The notes beneath the pieces were generated by a model. That model was not told the DNA's origin and ran no database searches. It saw only the letters and a list, made by a program, of their open reading frames with translations. A stretch of 47,016 bases of DNA, taken from assembly GCF_900110925.1 (NCBI RefSeq), contig NZ_FOFP01000021.1, positions 1 to 47,016 on the forward strand, read 5' to 3'. Made by a program: the position numbers and the translations under genes. How positions within the stretch are numbered: the stretch's first letter is position 1; every line of letters starts with the position of its first letter. The DNA comes from Pseudomonas cuatrocienegasensis. GTDB lineage: Bacteria > Pseudomonadota > Gammaproteobacteria > Pseudomonadales > Pseudomonadaceae. Shown in pieces: positions 40,084 to 47,016 of the stretch.

Positions 40084-41091
40084 TCAACCCCGCAGGGCCA
40101 TCAGGTCCTGATACAGACTGTCGGCGATCTCCACGCCGTTCGCCAGGCTGTTTGCCCGAGCGGTATAACGGCGCTGCGAAGGCAGACGCGCACCCTGCCC
40201 TTGAATCGTCTCGAACAACAACTCGGCACGCGCCAAATGCTGATCCGCCTGCTCGCCGAGAAACCGCTGTGGGTCGAGGGCGATGATCAGCTCACCGTGA
40301 TACGGCAAGGCATTATGGCCCTCGTCGAAGACCGCCGACTCAAGGCTGGTCAGGTCGCCGATCAGCGGCCCGGCGATCAGCTCGATCATCGCCGAGAGAG
40401 CCGAGCCCTTGTGCCCGCCGAACGTCAGCATGGCACCCTGGTCGAGCACCTCGGCCGCGTCGCTGCACGGTTGGCCGTGTCGATCCACACCCCAACCGGG
40501 CGGCAACGGCTGGCCGGAGCGGCGATGCAGCTCAATCTCACCGCGGGCGACAGCGCTGGTGGCAAAGTCAAAAACGAACGGCTGGGCACCGGCACGTGGC
40601 CAGCCAAAGGCTATCGGGTTAGTGCCGAACAGCGGTCGGCTGCCCCCCGCCGGCGCCACATAGGCCTGGGTCGGGTTGCACGCCATGGCCACCAGCCCCA
40701 GCTCGGTAAGCGCCTCCATTTCCACCCAGAGCGCGGAAAAGTGCACGCAATGATTGATCGCCATGGCGGCGATACCGTTGCTGCGGGCCTTCTCGGCCAA
40801 CAGCGGCAAACCGGCGGCAAACGCCAACTGGGAGAAACCACCCCGCGCATCCACACGCACCAGCGCGGGCGCCGGCTCACTCACCAGCGGCTCAGCGTCT
40901 GCCACCGCCTTGCCTGACTTGAGCGTGCGCACGATGCCCAACAAGCGCCACAAACCGTGGGACGTGCAACCGTCGCGCTCACCGGCCACCACAGTGGCGG
41001 CGATGGCCTGTACAAAGGCCTCACTAAAACCGGCGTGGCGCAGAATAGAGGCGGACAGCTGATGGGCTTCGCTCAGGGTCAGGCGGGTCAT
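40084..41091 (-). CDS. Ldh/malate-dehydrogenase-family imino-acid reductase (pyrroline-2-carboxylate reductase, DpkA-like)
   Basis: A 335-residue NAD(P)H-dependent reductase of the LDH2/MDH2 family. Landmarks are GERDGCTSHGLWRL near 38-51 (substrate-binding region), the conserved histidine in NHCVHFSALW, and PLFGTNPIAFGWPR near 153-166. In hydroxyproline clusters this enzyme reduces pyrroline-2-carboxylate (and piperideine-2-carboxylate) to L-proline, completing use of the 3-hydroxyproline isomers. ATG at 41091 has CGGAG seven bases upstream; an ATG five codons earlier overlaps that site. It faces the rest of the cluster convergently, so it is separately transcribed. Confidence 0.85.
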   Translation of the reverse strand: MTRLTLSEAHQLSASILRHAGFSEAFVQAIAATVVAGERDGCTSHGLWRLLGIVRTLKSGKAVADAEPLVSEPAPALVRVDARGGFSQLAFAAGLPLLAEKARSNGIAAMAINHCVHFSALWVEMEALTELGLVAMACNPTQAYVAPAGGSRPLFGTNPIAFGWPRAGAQPFVFDFATSAVARGEIELHRRSGQPLPPGWGVDRHGQPCSDAAEVLDQGAMLTFGGHKGSALSAMIELIAGPLIGDLTSLESAVFDEGHNALPYHGELIIALDPQRFLGEQADQHLARAELLFETIQGQGARLPSQRRYTARANSLANGVEIADSLYQDLMALRG

Positions 41092-41210
41092 AACAGGCTC
41101 CGGCATAAACGCACAGGTAACGGTAGCCCGTTACAGTGGCCCCTGCCGGCGCCTTAAGCTTGATCGCTTTGCGTATTCAGCATGCCGAATTCAGCACACT
41201 GGCGCGCAAC

Positions 41211-41417
41211 TCAGGCCGCGCGGTGCCGCTGACCCTGCTTGGTCTGTTGGCTACTGGCGCTGAGCAGATCGGGGTAATCGGCCAACTCACGTTCTAGCCG
41301 GTACTGCTCGGTGTAGGACTCAATGGCCCGGCGGTAAGCCATGCGCCGTTGGTCCAGCAGTTTGCGACGGGTTTTGGCGTCGTTCTGTTCATGCAGGTCA
41401 TCGAAGATACGAGGCAT
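41211..41417 (-). CDS. Small basic Pseudomonas protein, PA3496-like
   Basis: A 68-residue, highly charged protein with one long predicted helix (RRKLLDQRRMAYRRAIESYTEQYRLEREL) and no membrane segment. It resembles, from memory, short Pseudomonas proteins annotated as the PA3496 family (putative envelope integrity). ATG at 41417 has GGGAGA eight bases upstream; a longer frame to 41507 adds a non-conserved leader. It lies between the reductase and a MITE-like element. The resemblance is weak. Confidence 0.6.
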   Translation of the reverse strand: MPRIFDDLHEQNDAKTRRKLLDQRRMAYRRAIESYTEQYRLERELADYPDLLSASSQQTKQGQRHRAA

Positions 41418-41514
41418 CTCGGTTCTCCCGGAGCGAGGACTGGAGCCCTCAGCATCCCCCGGGTAGATGACGGTTTCACGGCGTCGACATGACCGACCGA
41501 TGAACATGCAAGGC

Positions 41515-41682
41515 CTAGGAGCCTGTCGGACTTAACACTGTTCTACTGCGGGAAAGCCGAATTTGGCCATTTTTGCTGCTTTCCCTCGTTAAATAGCTCG
41601 CTATTCGCCTCGGTAAAGCAGCAAAACTGTCGCAAACCGATCTTTCCCTCGCTACGAACGGTCAAGCCCGACAGGCTCCTAG
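41515..41682. mobile_element. MITE-like element immediately downstream of hexR
   Basis: Nineteen-base inverted ends (ctaggagcctgtcggactt at 41515-41533; aagcccgacaggctcctag at 41664-41682) match at 18 positions. The interior of about 130 bp has its own short inverted segments and no gene. It stops four bases before the hexR stop codon, so it may supply hexR transcript termination. Confidence 0.65.
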
Positions 41683-41686
41683 TGCC

Positions 41687-42553
41687 TCACTCCTCGGCGT
41701 TGCGCAACGACTTGGGCGACAGGCGCAGGCTGCGCAAGCTGCGTTTCACGCTCTTGAGGTGGTTGACCAGGCTTGGGCCACGCGCCATGGCCACGCCCAT
41801 GGCCAGCACGTCGATCACCACCAGGTGGGCGATGCGCGAGGTCAGCGGAGTGTAGATCTCGGTGTCTTCCTGCACGTCGATGGCCAGGTTGACCGTGGCC
41901 AGGTCGGCCAGCGGCGTCTGCCCCGGGCACAACGCGATCAGCGAAGCACCGGCCTCACGCACCAGGTTGGCGGTGATCAGCAGGTCCTTGGAGCGCCCGG
42001 ACTGCGAGATGCACACCGCTACATCACCCGGCTTGAGGGTCACGGCGGACATCGCCTGCATGTGCGGATCGGAATAGGCCGCGGCGTTGAGCAGCAGGCG
42101 GAAGAACTTGTGCTGCGCATCCGCCGCCACCGCGCCGGAGGCGCCGAAGCCATAAAACTCGACGCGTTGCGCCTGCGAGCAGAGGCCAATGGCGCGTTGC
42201 AGCGCTGCAGGGTCGAGCTTCTCGCGCACCTCGATCAGGGTGTGCAGGGTGGTGTCGAAAATCTTCAGGCTGAAGTCGGCGACCGAGTCGTTTTCATGGA
42301 TCGCAAACTGGCCAAAACTGGCACCGGCGGCCAGGCTCTGGGCCAGCTTCAACTTGAGGTCCTGAAAGCCGCTGCAGCCGATGGCGCGGCAGAAGCGCAC
42401 GATGGTCGGCTCGCTGATCCCGACGCTGTGCGCCAGATCGGCCATGGAGCTGTGCATCACCGCCGCAGGGTCGAGAAGCACGTAATCGGCCACCTTCAAC
42501 TCCGACTTGCGTAACAGATGACGCGACTGGGCGATGTGCTGCAACAAATTCAC
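41687..42553 (-). CDS. hexR: HexR, RpiR-family regulator of glucose metabolism
   Basis: A 288-residue regulator with an N-terminal RpiR HTH (about 1-75: SMADLAHSVGISEPTIVRFCRAIGCSGFQDLKLKLAQSL) and a C-terminal SIS sugar-phosphate domain (about 120-260: VEFYGFGASGAVAADAQHKFFRL, CISQSGRSKDLL). HexR senses 2-keto-3-deoxy-6-phosphogluconate and represses zwf, edd and gap genes in pseudomonads. The start is GTG at 42553. It is divergent from zwf; a HexR-type palindrome lies at 42652-42666. Confidence 0.95.
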   Translation of the reverse strand: MNLLQHIAQSRHLLRKSELKVADYVLLDPAAVMHSSMADLAHSVGISEPTIVRFCRAIGCSGFQDLKLKLAQSLAAGASFGQFAIHENDSVADFSLKIFDTTLHTLIEVREKLDPAALQRAIGLCSQAQRVEFYGFGASGAVAADAQHKFFRLLLNAAAYSDPHMQAMSAVTLKPGDVAVCISQSGRSKDLLITANLVREAGASLIALCPGQTPLADLATVNLAIDVQEDTEIYTPLTSRIAHLVVIDVLAMGVAMARGPSLVNHLKSVKRSLRSLRLSPKSLRNAEE

Positions 42554-42651
42554 AAGATTAGGCTCGATTGAAAGGTAACGAATCCGTCGGTGGCCCGTTG
42601 CCGGTACGGGTACTCGGTTATTATCGAAGGCACACCGGGTTGTAGTGACCT

Positions 42652-42666
42652 TGTAGTTATACTACA
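42652..42666. promoter_or_regulatory. HexR operator upstream of zwf
   Basis: TGTAGT-TAT-ACTACA is a perfect interrupted palindrome fitting the known HexR pattern (TGTARTTWWAYTACA type). It contains a possible -10 (TATACT at 42658-42663), so bound HexR would block the promoter. A start near 42670 would exclude the ATG at 42666 as the zwf start. Confidence 0.8.
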
Positions 42667-42710
42667 TGGACGCTCGGCTCGCACGGCCAAACCGAGTCGG
42701 AGTTCCTGAT

Positions 42711-44168
42711 TTGAGCATTCCCTGCGACATGCTGGTCTTTGGCGGAACGGGCGATCTGGCCCTGCACAAACTGCTGCCAGCGCTCTACTACCTGCACCGC
42801 GACGGGCGTCTACACACCGACCAGCGCATCATCGCCCTGGCCCGCAGCCCCCATAGCCGCGCGGCCTTTCAGGCCCTGGCCGAGCGCCATTGCCGCGCCC
42901 AGGTGGCCCGCGCTAACTTCAGCGATACGCTCTGGGCCAGCTTTGCCGAACGCCTCGATTACCTGGCCATGGATGCCAGCCAGAGTGCCGACTACGGTCG
43001 CCTGGCACGCCACCTGGGCAACGACGACAAGCGTGTGCGCGTCTACTACCTTGCCACCGCCCCGGACCTGTTCGCTGACATCGCCACCTACCTGAGCGTC
43101 GCCGGCCTGGCCGGGCCGAAAGCGCGCATCGTGCTGGAAAAACCTATCGGCCATTCGCTGGAATCGGCACGGGAAATCAATGCCACCCTGGGCGCGGTCT
43201 TCGATGAGTCGCGGGTGTTTCGCATCGATCACTACCTGGGCAAGGAAACCGTGCAGAACCTCATGGCGCTGCGCTTCGCCAACGCTCTGTTCGAGCCGGT
43301 ATGGCGCGCCGCACACATCGACCATGTGCAGATCAGCGTCTGCGAAACCCTCGGCGTGGAAAACCGTGGCGCCTACTACGATAACGCCGGCGCCATGCGC
43401 GACATGCTGCAGAACCACCTGCTGCAACTGCTCTGCCTGGTGGCCATGGAAGCACCGGTACGCTTCGACGCCGAGTCGGTGCGCAACGAAAAGGTCAAGA
43501 TTCTCGAAGCGCTCAAGCCCATCACCGGCCTTGATGTGCGCGACAAAACCGTACGCGGCCAATACACCAACGGGCAGATCGGCGGCCAGGAAGTGCCGGC
43601 CTACTACTTCGAGAAGAACGTCGACAACGACAGCGACACCGAAACCTTCGTCGCCGTGCAGGCCGAGATCGAGAACTGGCGCTGGGCCGGCGTGCCCTTC
43701 TACCTGCGCACCGGCAAGCGCCTGGCGAAGAAAACCTCGGAAATCCTTATCCAGTTCAAACCCGTACCCCATCAACTGTTCGGCGACGGCGAAGCCAACC
43801 AGTTACTGATTCGCCTGCAACCCGAAGAGCGCATCAGCCTGCAACTGATGGCCAAAAACCCCGGCAAGGGCATGCACCTCAAGCCGGTAGAACTGGACCT
43901 CAACCTGGCCAATGCCTTCAGCACGCAGCGCCGCTGGGCCGCCTACGAGCGCCTGCTGCTCGACGTGATCGAAGGCGACTCGACGCTGTTTATGCGCCGC
44001 GACGAAGTAGACGCCGCCTGGCAATGGGTCGACCCTATTCTCCAAGGCTGGCACCAGCACTATCAGCGCCCACGCCCCTACCCGGCCGGCAGCGATGGCC
44101 CGGAACAGGCCGAGGCACTGTTGGAGCGACATCGCCGTCATTGGCACGCTGACCGGGATACCAACTGA
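42711..44168 (+). CDS. zwf: Glucose-6-phosphate 1-dehydrogenase
   Basis: A 485-residue enzyme oxidising glucose-6-phosphate to 6-phosphogluconolactone with NAD(P)+. It feeds the Entner-Doudoroff route, the main sugar path of pseudomonads. The nucleotide-binding GGTGDLA is at 11-17, EKPIGHS at 143-149, and the catalytic RIDHYLGKE at 171-179. TTG at 42711 (M)SIPCDMLVFGG is preferred because GGAG (42699-42702) is eight bases upstream. The ATG at 42666 lies inside the HexR operator and promoter. It is divergent from hexR. Confidence 0.95.
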   Translation: MSIPCDMLVFGGTGDLALHKLLPALYYLHRDGRLHTDQRIIALARSPHSRAAFQALAERHCRAQVARANFSDTLWASFAERLDYLAMDASQSADYGRLARHLGNDDKRVRVYYLATAPDLFADIATYLSVAGLAGPKARIVLEKPIGHSLESAREINATLGAVFDESRVFRIDHYLGKETVQNLMALRFANALFEPVWRAAHIDHVQISVCETLGVENRGAYYDNAGAMRDMLQNHLLQLLCLVAMEAPVRFDAESVRNEKVKILEALKPITGLDVRDKTVRGQYTNGQIGGQEVPAYYFEKNVDNDSDTETFVAVQAEIENWRWAGVPFYLRTGKRLAKKTSEILIQFKPVPHQLFGDGEANQLLIRLQPEERISLQLMAKNPGKGMHLKPVELDLNLANAFSTQRRWAAYERLLLDVIEGDSTLFMRRDEVDAAWQWVDPILQGWHQHYQRPRPYPAGSDGPEQAEALLERHRRHWHADRDTN

Positions 44169-44169
44169 A

Positions 44170-44193
44170 AACTGCACAACTTTTTGTGCAGTT
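44170..44193 (+). terminator. Hairpin after zwf
   Basis: AACTGCACAA-CTTT-TTGTGCAGTT is a perfect ten-base-pair stem beginning two bases after the zwf stop. It is followed by GAGGGG rather than T residues, so intrinsic termination is doubtful. Confidence 0.5.
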
Positions 44194-44432
44194 GAGGGGG
44201 GAATAGGTTCGTGTACAAAGCGCTACAGGGCTTTAAAAGGGCCTCATTCCAGATGATTAGCGCCAGCACCATCACGAGAACTTCGTCGGCTATAGCTTCC
44301 GGCTAGATCTGGCTCAAAGCTCATCCACGTTGCCATCAGCGGGGCAGCCTGAATAAAACTCAACAGGAGTGGTGATCATTAATACCCCAAGCGTTATGCG
44401 CTTGGGCGGGACTGGAGCAGCAACCCTCAGTC

Positions 44433-44577
44433 TGTGGATAACTCTGTTGAAAAGCCGGTGAAAAAGTCGCGCAATCCGCCTCTCTAGAGCCTCTGCTTTT
44501 ATCCGCCCGGCCTTTCCTGGCGCGCCCGTCAGGTTATTTGCAGAGACCGCAGACAAGTCTGTGGAAAATGTGGATAA
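44433..44577. promoter_or_regulatory. DnaA-box cluster
   Basis: TGTGGATAA, an exact DnaA box, occurs at 44433-44441 and 44569-44577. A near-match, TGTGGAAAA, abuts the second box in tandem at 44560-44568. All are on the same strand. This may be a DnaA-binding or titration site; it is not near the usual oriC genes. Confidence 0.4.
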
Positions 44578-44614
44578 AAAACTAACTGCCTGTTTCGCAA
44601 AGCCTTTTTCTCAC

Positions 44615-45865
44615 TCAATGGCGCACCCGCTGCAGCCCTGGTAACACCGCCACGAGGACCAGCGCGCCGAGAGCACCGGCCAGCAAAAACAGGCCGTCGT
44701 AACCCAGCCATTTGGCCAGGGCGCCGCTGCTGGCGCCGACCACGCCGGCAAGCAGCAATTGGGCAGAGGCCTGCAGGGTAAAGTCGGCGCCTTCATGCTC
44801 GGGCCGGCACATGCGCATCATGGCGGCGAACAGGGCGACCGTGGACATGCCGTCGGCGGCCTGCTCGAACAGGGCGATGGCATACACCAGCGGACGATCG
44901 GCACCCGCACTCACCAGCAGGGCCATGGCGGCGATGCCGGCTGCCTGCAGCGCACCGAACAGCAGCAGCGCCCGCAAGGCACCGAGGCGCGCGTAGAGCA
45001 GGCCGCCGAGCAGCGCGCCGGCGATGCCGACCAGGCTGCTAATCAGGGTCAGTTGGCCCAGTTCGGTGGTGCTCCAGCCTTGGTCGACCAGCATGGGTTT
45101 GATCATCGGCGAGCCGAGCGCATCGCCCAGCTTGAAGGTCAGCACCACCAGCAGCCAGGCGAGCATGCCGGGCTGCAACAGCAGGCCGCGGTAATGGGCC
45201 AACAACAGGCCTGGACCCAGCGTGGTTTCAGCCAGGGCGGGCTGCTGCGGTGCCTGGCGCGACTCGGCGAATAGCCAGATAGGTACGCTCATCAGCAGCA
45301 GTAAACCGGCAACCAGGCCCATGGCCAGGTTCCAGCCCAAAGGGTCGATCACCAATAACAGGCCGCTGCCGCTGACCAGCATACCGACTTTGTAGCCGCC
45401 CACTTGCAGGCTGTTGCCCAGGCCACGCCAGCGCTCGGGCAACAGGCGCACGGTAAGGCCATCGGTGGCGATGTCCTGGGTCGCGGCAGCGAAGTTGATC
45501 AGCAGGAGCACGCCCAACAGCCAGACCAGCCCACTGCCAAACAGGCTCTGCGGCGCCATCAGGGCCAGGCCGGCGACGCCAAGGGTGACCCCGCCCTGCA
45601 GTGGCAGAATCCAGCCACGGTGGTGGCCCAGGCGGCGGGAGCCAATGCGGTCGACCCAGGGTGCCCAGAGCACCTTGAGCAACCAGGGCAGCGCCAGCAG
45701 CTTGAGCAGGCCGATCCACGTCAGGTCGACGCCGTGCTGACGCAGCAGCACCGGCAGGGAATGGGCGATCAGCCCCGAGGGCAGGCCCTGGGCGCAATAT
45801 AACGATGCCAGCAGCACCAGGGTGGCAGTGGCCGGGCGGTCAGGGGCGAAGCGGTTGAGCGGCAT
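44615..45865 (-). CDS. MFS transporter, AmpG/RhtX-FptX-like
   Basis: A 416-residue inner-membrane protein with about twelve segments. The first segment LYCAQGLPSGLIAHSLPVLLRQHG, the loop WVDRIGSRRLGHHRGWILPLQ, and ATQDIATDGLTVRLLPERWRGLGNSLQVGGYKVG near 128-161 resemble the group containing AmpG muropeptide permeases and RhtX/FptX siderophore importers. Which substrate it carries cannot be told. ATG at 45865 has AGAGG five bases upstream. It is divergent from the alpha/beta hydrolase gene. If it is AmpG-like, it would fit the L,D-transpeptidases in peptidoglycan turnover, but those genes lie 20 kb away. Confidence 0.82.
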   Translation of the reverse strand: MPLNRFAPDRPATATLVLLASLYCAQGLPSGLIAHSLPVLLRQHGVDLTWIGLLKLLALPWLLKVLWAPWVDRIGSRRLGHHRGWILPLQGGVTLGVAGLALMAPQSLFGSGLVWLLGVLLLINFAAATQDIATDGLTVRLLPERWRGLGNSLQVGGYKVGMLVSGSGLLLVIDPLGWNLAMGLVAGLLLLMSVPIWLFAESRQAPQQPALAETTLGPGLLLAHYRGLLLQPGMLAWLLVVLTFKLGDALGSPMIKPMLVDQGWSTTELGQLTLISSLVGIAGALLGGLLYARLGALRALLLFGALQAAGIAAMALLVSAGADRPLVYAIALFEQAADGMSTVALFAAMMRMCRPEHEGADFTLQASAQLLLAGVVGASSGALAKWLGYDGLFLLAGALGALVLVAVLPGLQRVRH

Positions 45866-46073
45866 CACGACCTCTGGGGCACGGGCCTGGGCAAGGTGCG
45901 AATTGAGCCAGCCTGGCGCGCTGCGTGCAAGATGGCGCGGGCGTAGCGTTACATATCCGTTAACAAAGCGGCGGCCTGTATCGCGTCAATTCGCCGGAAA
46001 ATGCCAAACATCGTACTCCCGGACGGGTCTATTGCCGGTCCCCAGTACCGCCCTCTTCGATCAGGATCTGCAC

Positions 46074-46967
46074 ATGATGACCTCCCTTGCCGCGCTGTTG
46101 CGCCGTCGCTGGCTGAGCATGAGTTTGCTGGCATGCCTGTGCCTTGGCTTGCCGATAGGCTGCGCGCAACTGGAGCGCAAGGAGCGCGAGCTGGTCTTTC
46201 GCATTGAGCCGGGCACCGCCCGCTGGTTCGGCGGCCTGCCGGCTGGTGTGGAAGAACGCCAGCTGAATGTGCCGACTTTCGGCCCCGACCAGAGCCTGCA
46301 TGCCTGGTGGTGGCCGGCCGTCAGGGCCGATGCGCCCACCCTGCTCTACCTGCACGGCTCGCGCTGGAACCTCACCGGCCAGTTGTTTCGCATCGAGCAG
46401 CTGCATGCACTGGGCTTTGCCGTGCTGGCCATCGACTACCGCGGCTTTGGCGAGAGCCGCGGCGAGCTGCCGTCCGAGCGCACGGTATACGAAGACGCCG
46501 AAGCGGCCTGGGCGCACCTGACCGAGCTGCAGCCCCAGGCGAGCAAGCGCTTTATCTACGGCCATTCCCTGGGTGGCGCGGTGGCGGTGAACCTCGCCGA
46601 GCAGTTATCCACAGGCACGGACGAGCCGGCGCTGGGTGGGTTGATCGTTGAGTCGAGCTTCACCAACCTGGCCGATGCAGCCACGGCCGTGGTGCGTGAG
46701 CACACCTCGCTGCCGGTGCACTGGCTGCTGTCGCAGAAGTTCGACTCACTGAGCAAGATCGAACACATCAAGGTGCCGGTGCTGATTGCCCACGGCACCG
46801 GTGACCGCTACATCCCCGCGCGCTTTAGCGAACAGCTCTACGCCGCTGCCCCGGAGCCCAAGCGTCTGTTGCTGATCGACGGCGCCAACCACAACAACGG
46901 CCTGCGCGCGGGCCAGCGCGAATACCGCGAGGCGCTGCATAGCCTGTTTGGCCTGCCGCGCTCGTAG
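46074..46967 (+). CDS. Exported alpha/beta hydrolase
   Basis: A 297-residue alpha/beta hydrolase with an N-terminal hydrophobic signal (about 12-28) ending in GLPIGC, a possible lipoprotein cleavage site although Pro at -3 is unusual. The nucleophile elbow is GHSLGG at about 161-166, the oxyanion region LYLHGSRWN, and the acid and histidine are likely in HGTGDRY and DGANHNNG. Its architecture resembles the ABHD13/BEM46-type serine esterases. ATG at 46074 has AGGA eight bases upstream. The substrate is unknown. After its stop, 46968-47016 carries nothing recognisable. Confidence 0.85.
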   Translation: MMTSLAALLRRRWLSMSLLACLCLGLPIGCAQLERKERELVFRIEPGTARWFGGLPAGVEERQLNVPTFGPDQSLHAWWWPAVRADAPTLLYLHGSRWNLTGQLFRIEQLHALGFAVLAIDYRGFGESRGELPSERTVYEDAEAAWAHLTELQPQASKRFIYGHSLGGAVAVNLAEQLSTGTDEPALGGLIVESSFTNLADAATAVVREHTSLPVHWLLSQKFDSLSKIEHIKVPVLIAHGTGDRYIPARFSEQLYAAAPEPKRLLLIDGANHNNGLRAGQREYREALHSLFGLPRS

Positions 46968-47016
46968 CGCGAGGGGTTGTGTCTTTTATTCGGCCACGGC
47001 GCGCCGCGCCTACCGG

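Larger units (their letters stand above)
44169..44614. other. Intergenic region between zwf and the MFS gene, with hairpins and DnaA boxes
   Basis: No gene is visible. It holds a perfect ten-base-pair hairpin right after zwf (44170-44179 with 44184-44193) without a T-run, a second hairpin CCCAAGCG-TTATG-CGCTTGGG near 44387-44407, and three DnaA-box-like sequences (44433-44441, 44560-44568, 44569-44577). The A+T-rich run at 44560-44590 follows the tandem boxes. Confidence 0.6.

Noticed and set aside
42666..42710. ATG at 42666 as zwf start
   Set aside because: It is inside the HexR palindrome and probably upstream of the transcription start, lacks a ribosome-binding site, and adds residues not typical of the family.

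Overview
The window is typical Pseudomonas chromosome. It is GC-rich, has dense REP-type intergenic palindromes (gtaggagc...gctcctac families), a two-subunit pyruvate carboxylase beside a PycR-like LysR gene, the divergent hexR/zwf pair, and a hydroxyproline cluster whose gene order matches, from memory, PA1252-PA1268 of P. aeruginosa. Names come from reading translated sequence and motifs; no database search was possible.

Left part (1-16 kb). The window opens in the tail of an IS110-family element inserted into a REP palindrome. Next come an XRE-type regulator, an alanine/glycine:cation symporter, a cytoplasmic-type asparaginase, a GNAT acetyltransferase and an Lrp/AsnC regulator. A textbook sigma-54 promoter then precedes a tight five-gene operon: a TRAP transporter (dctP-dctQ-dctM), a TauE/SafE permease and a cytoplasmic gamma-glutamyltransferase-like enzyme. 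RidA, glutaminase and homocysteine S-methyltransferase genes follow on the minus strand. The last is divergent from an amino-acid ABC binding protein and permease that have no ATPase.

Middle (16-22 kb). sbtA-sbtB (bicarbonate transporter and its PII-like partner) lie directly downstream of pycA-pycB on the same strand, suggesting bicarbonate supply for pyruvate carboxylation. The divergent LysR gene is PycR-like.

Accessory block (21.8-41.5 kb), between pycR and hexR. It holds a GntR/FCD regulator, two divergent L,D-transpeptidases and a full hydroxyproline catabolic cluster. That cluster contains 4-hydroxyproline 2-epimerase, a three-component D-hydroxyproline dehydrogenase, a PAS-AraC regulator, an ABC importer, a fused aconitase-X-type 3-hydroxyproline dehydratase, a proline-racemase-like protein with a Ser/Cys pair, a pyrroline-4-hydroxy-2-carboxylate deaminase, an alpha-ketoglutaric semialdehyde dehydrogenase and a pyrroline-2-carboxylate-type reductase. 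Together these would convert 4-hydroxyproline to 2-oxoglutarate and 3-hydroxyprolines to proline. Near-identical CGTATACG palindromes lie upstream of the importer operon and the deaminase gene, and a degenerate copy lies upstream of the GntR gene. This suggests one GntR regulon.

The most interesting element is between the dehydrogenase genes and the AraC regulator. It is a sigma-54 promoter followed by a terminator-bounded RNA of about 335 nt with seven AAnAAnAA motifs. This is the hallmark of the CrcZ/CrcY/CrcX family of Hfq/Crc-sequestering catabolite-repression RNAs. Two MITE-like elements flank parts of the block.

Right end (41.6-47 kb). hexR, zwf with a HexR operator, an MFS transporter and an alpha/beta hydrolase. 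A DnaA-box-bearing intergenic region lies between zwf and the MFS gene.
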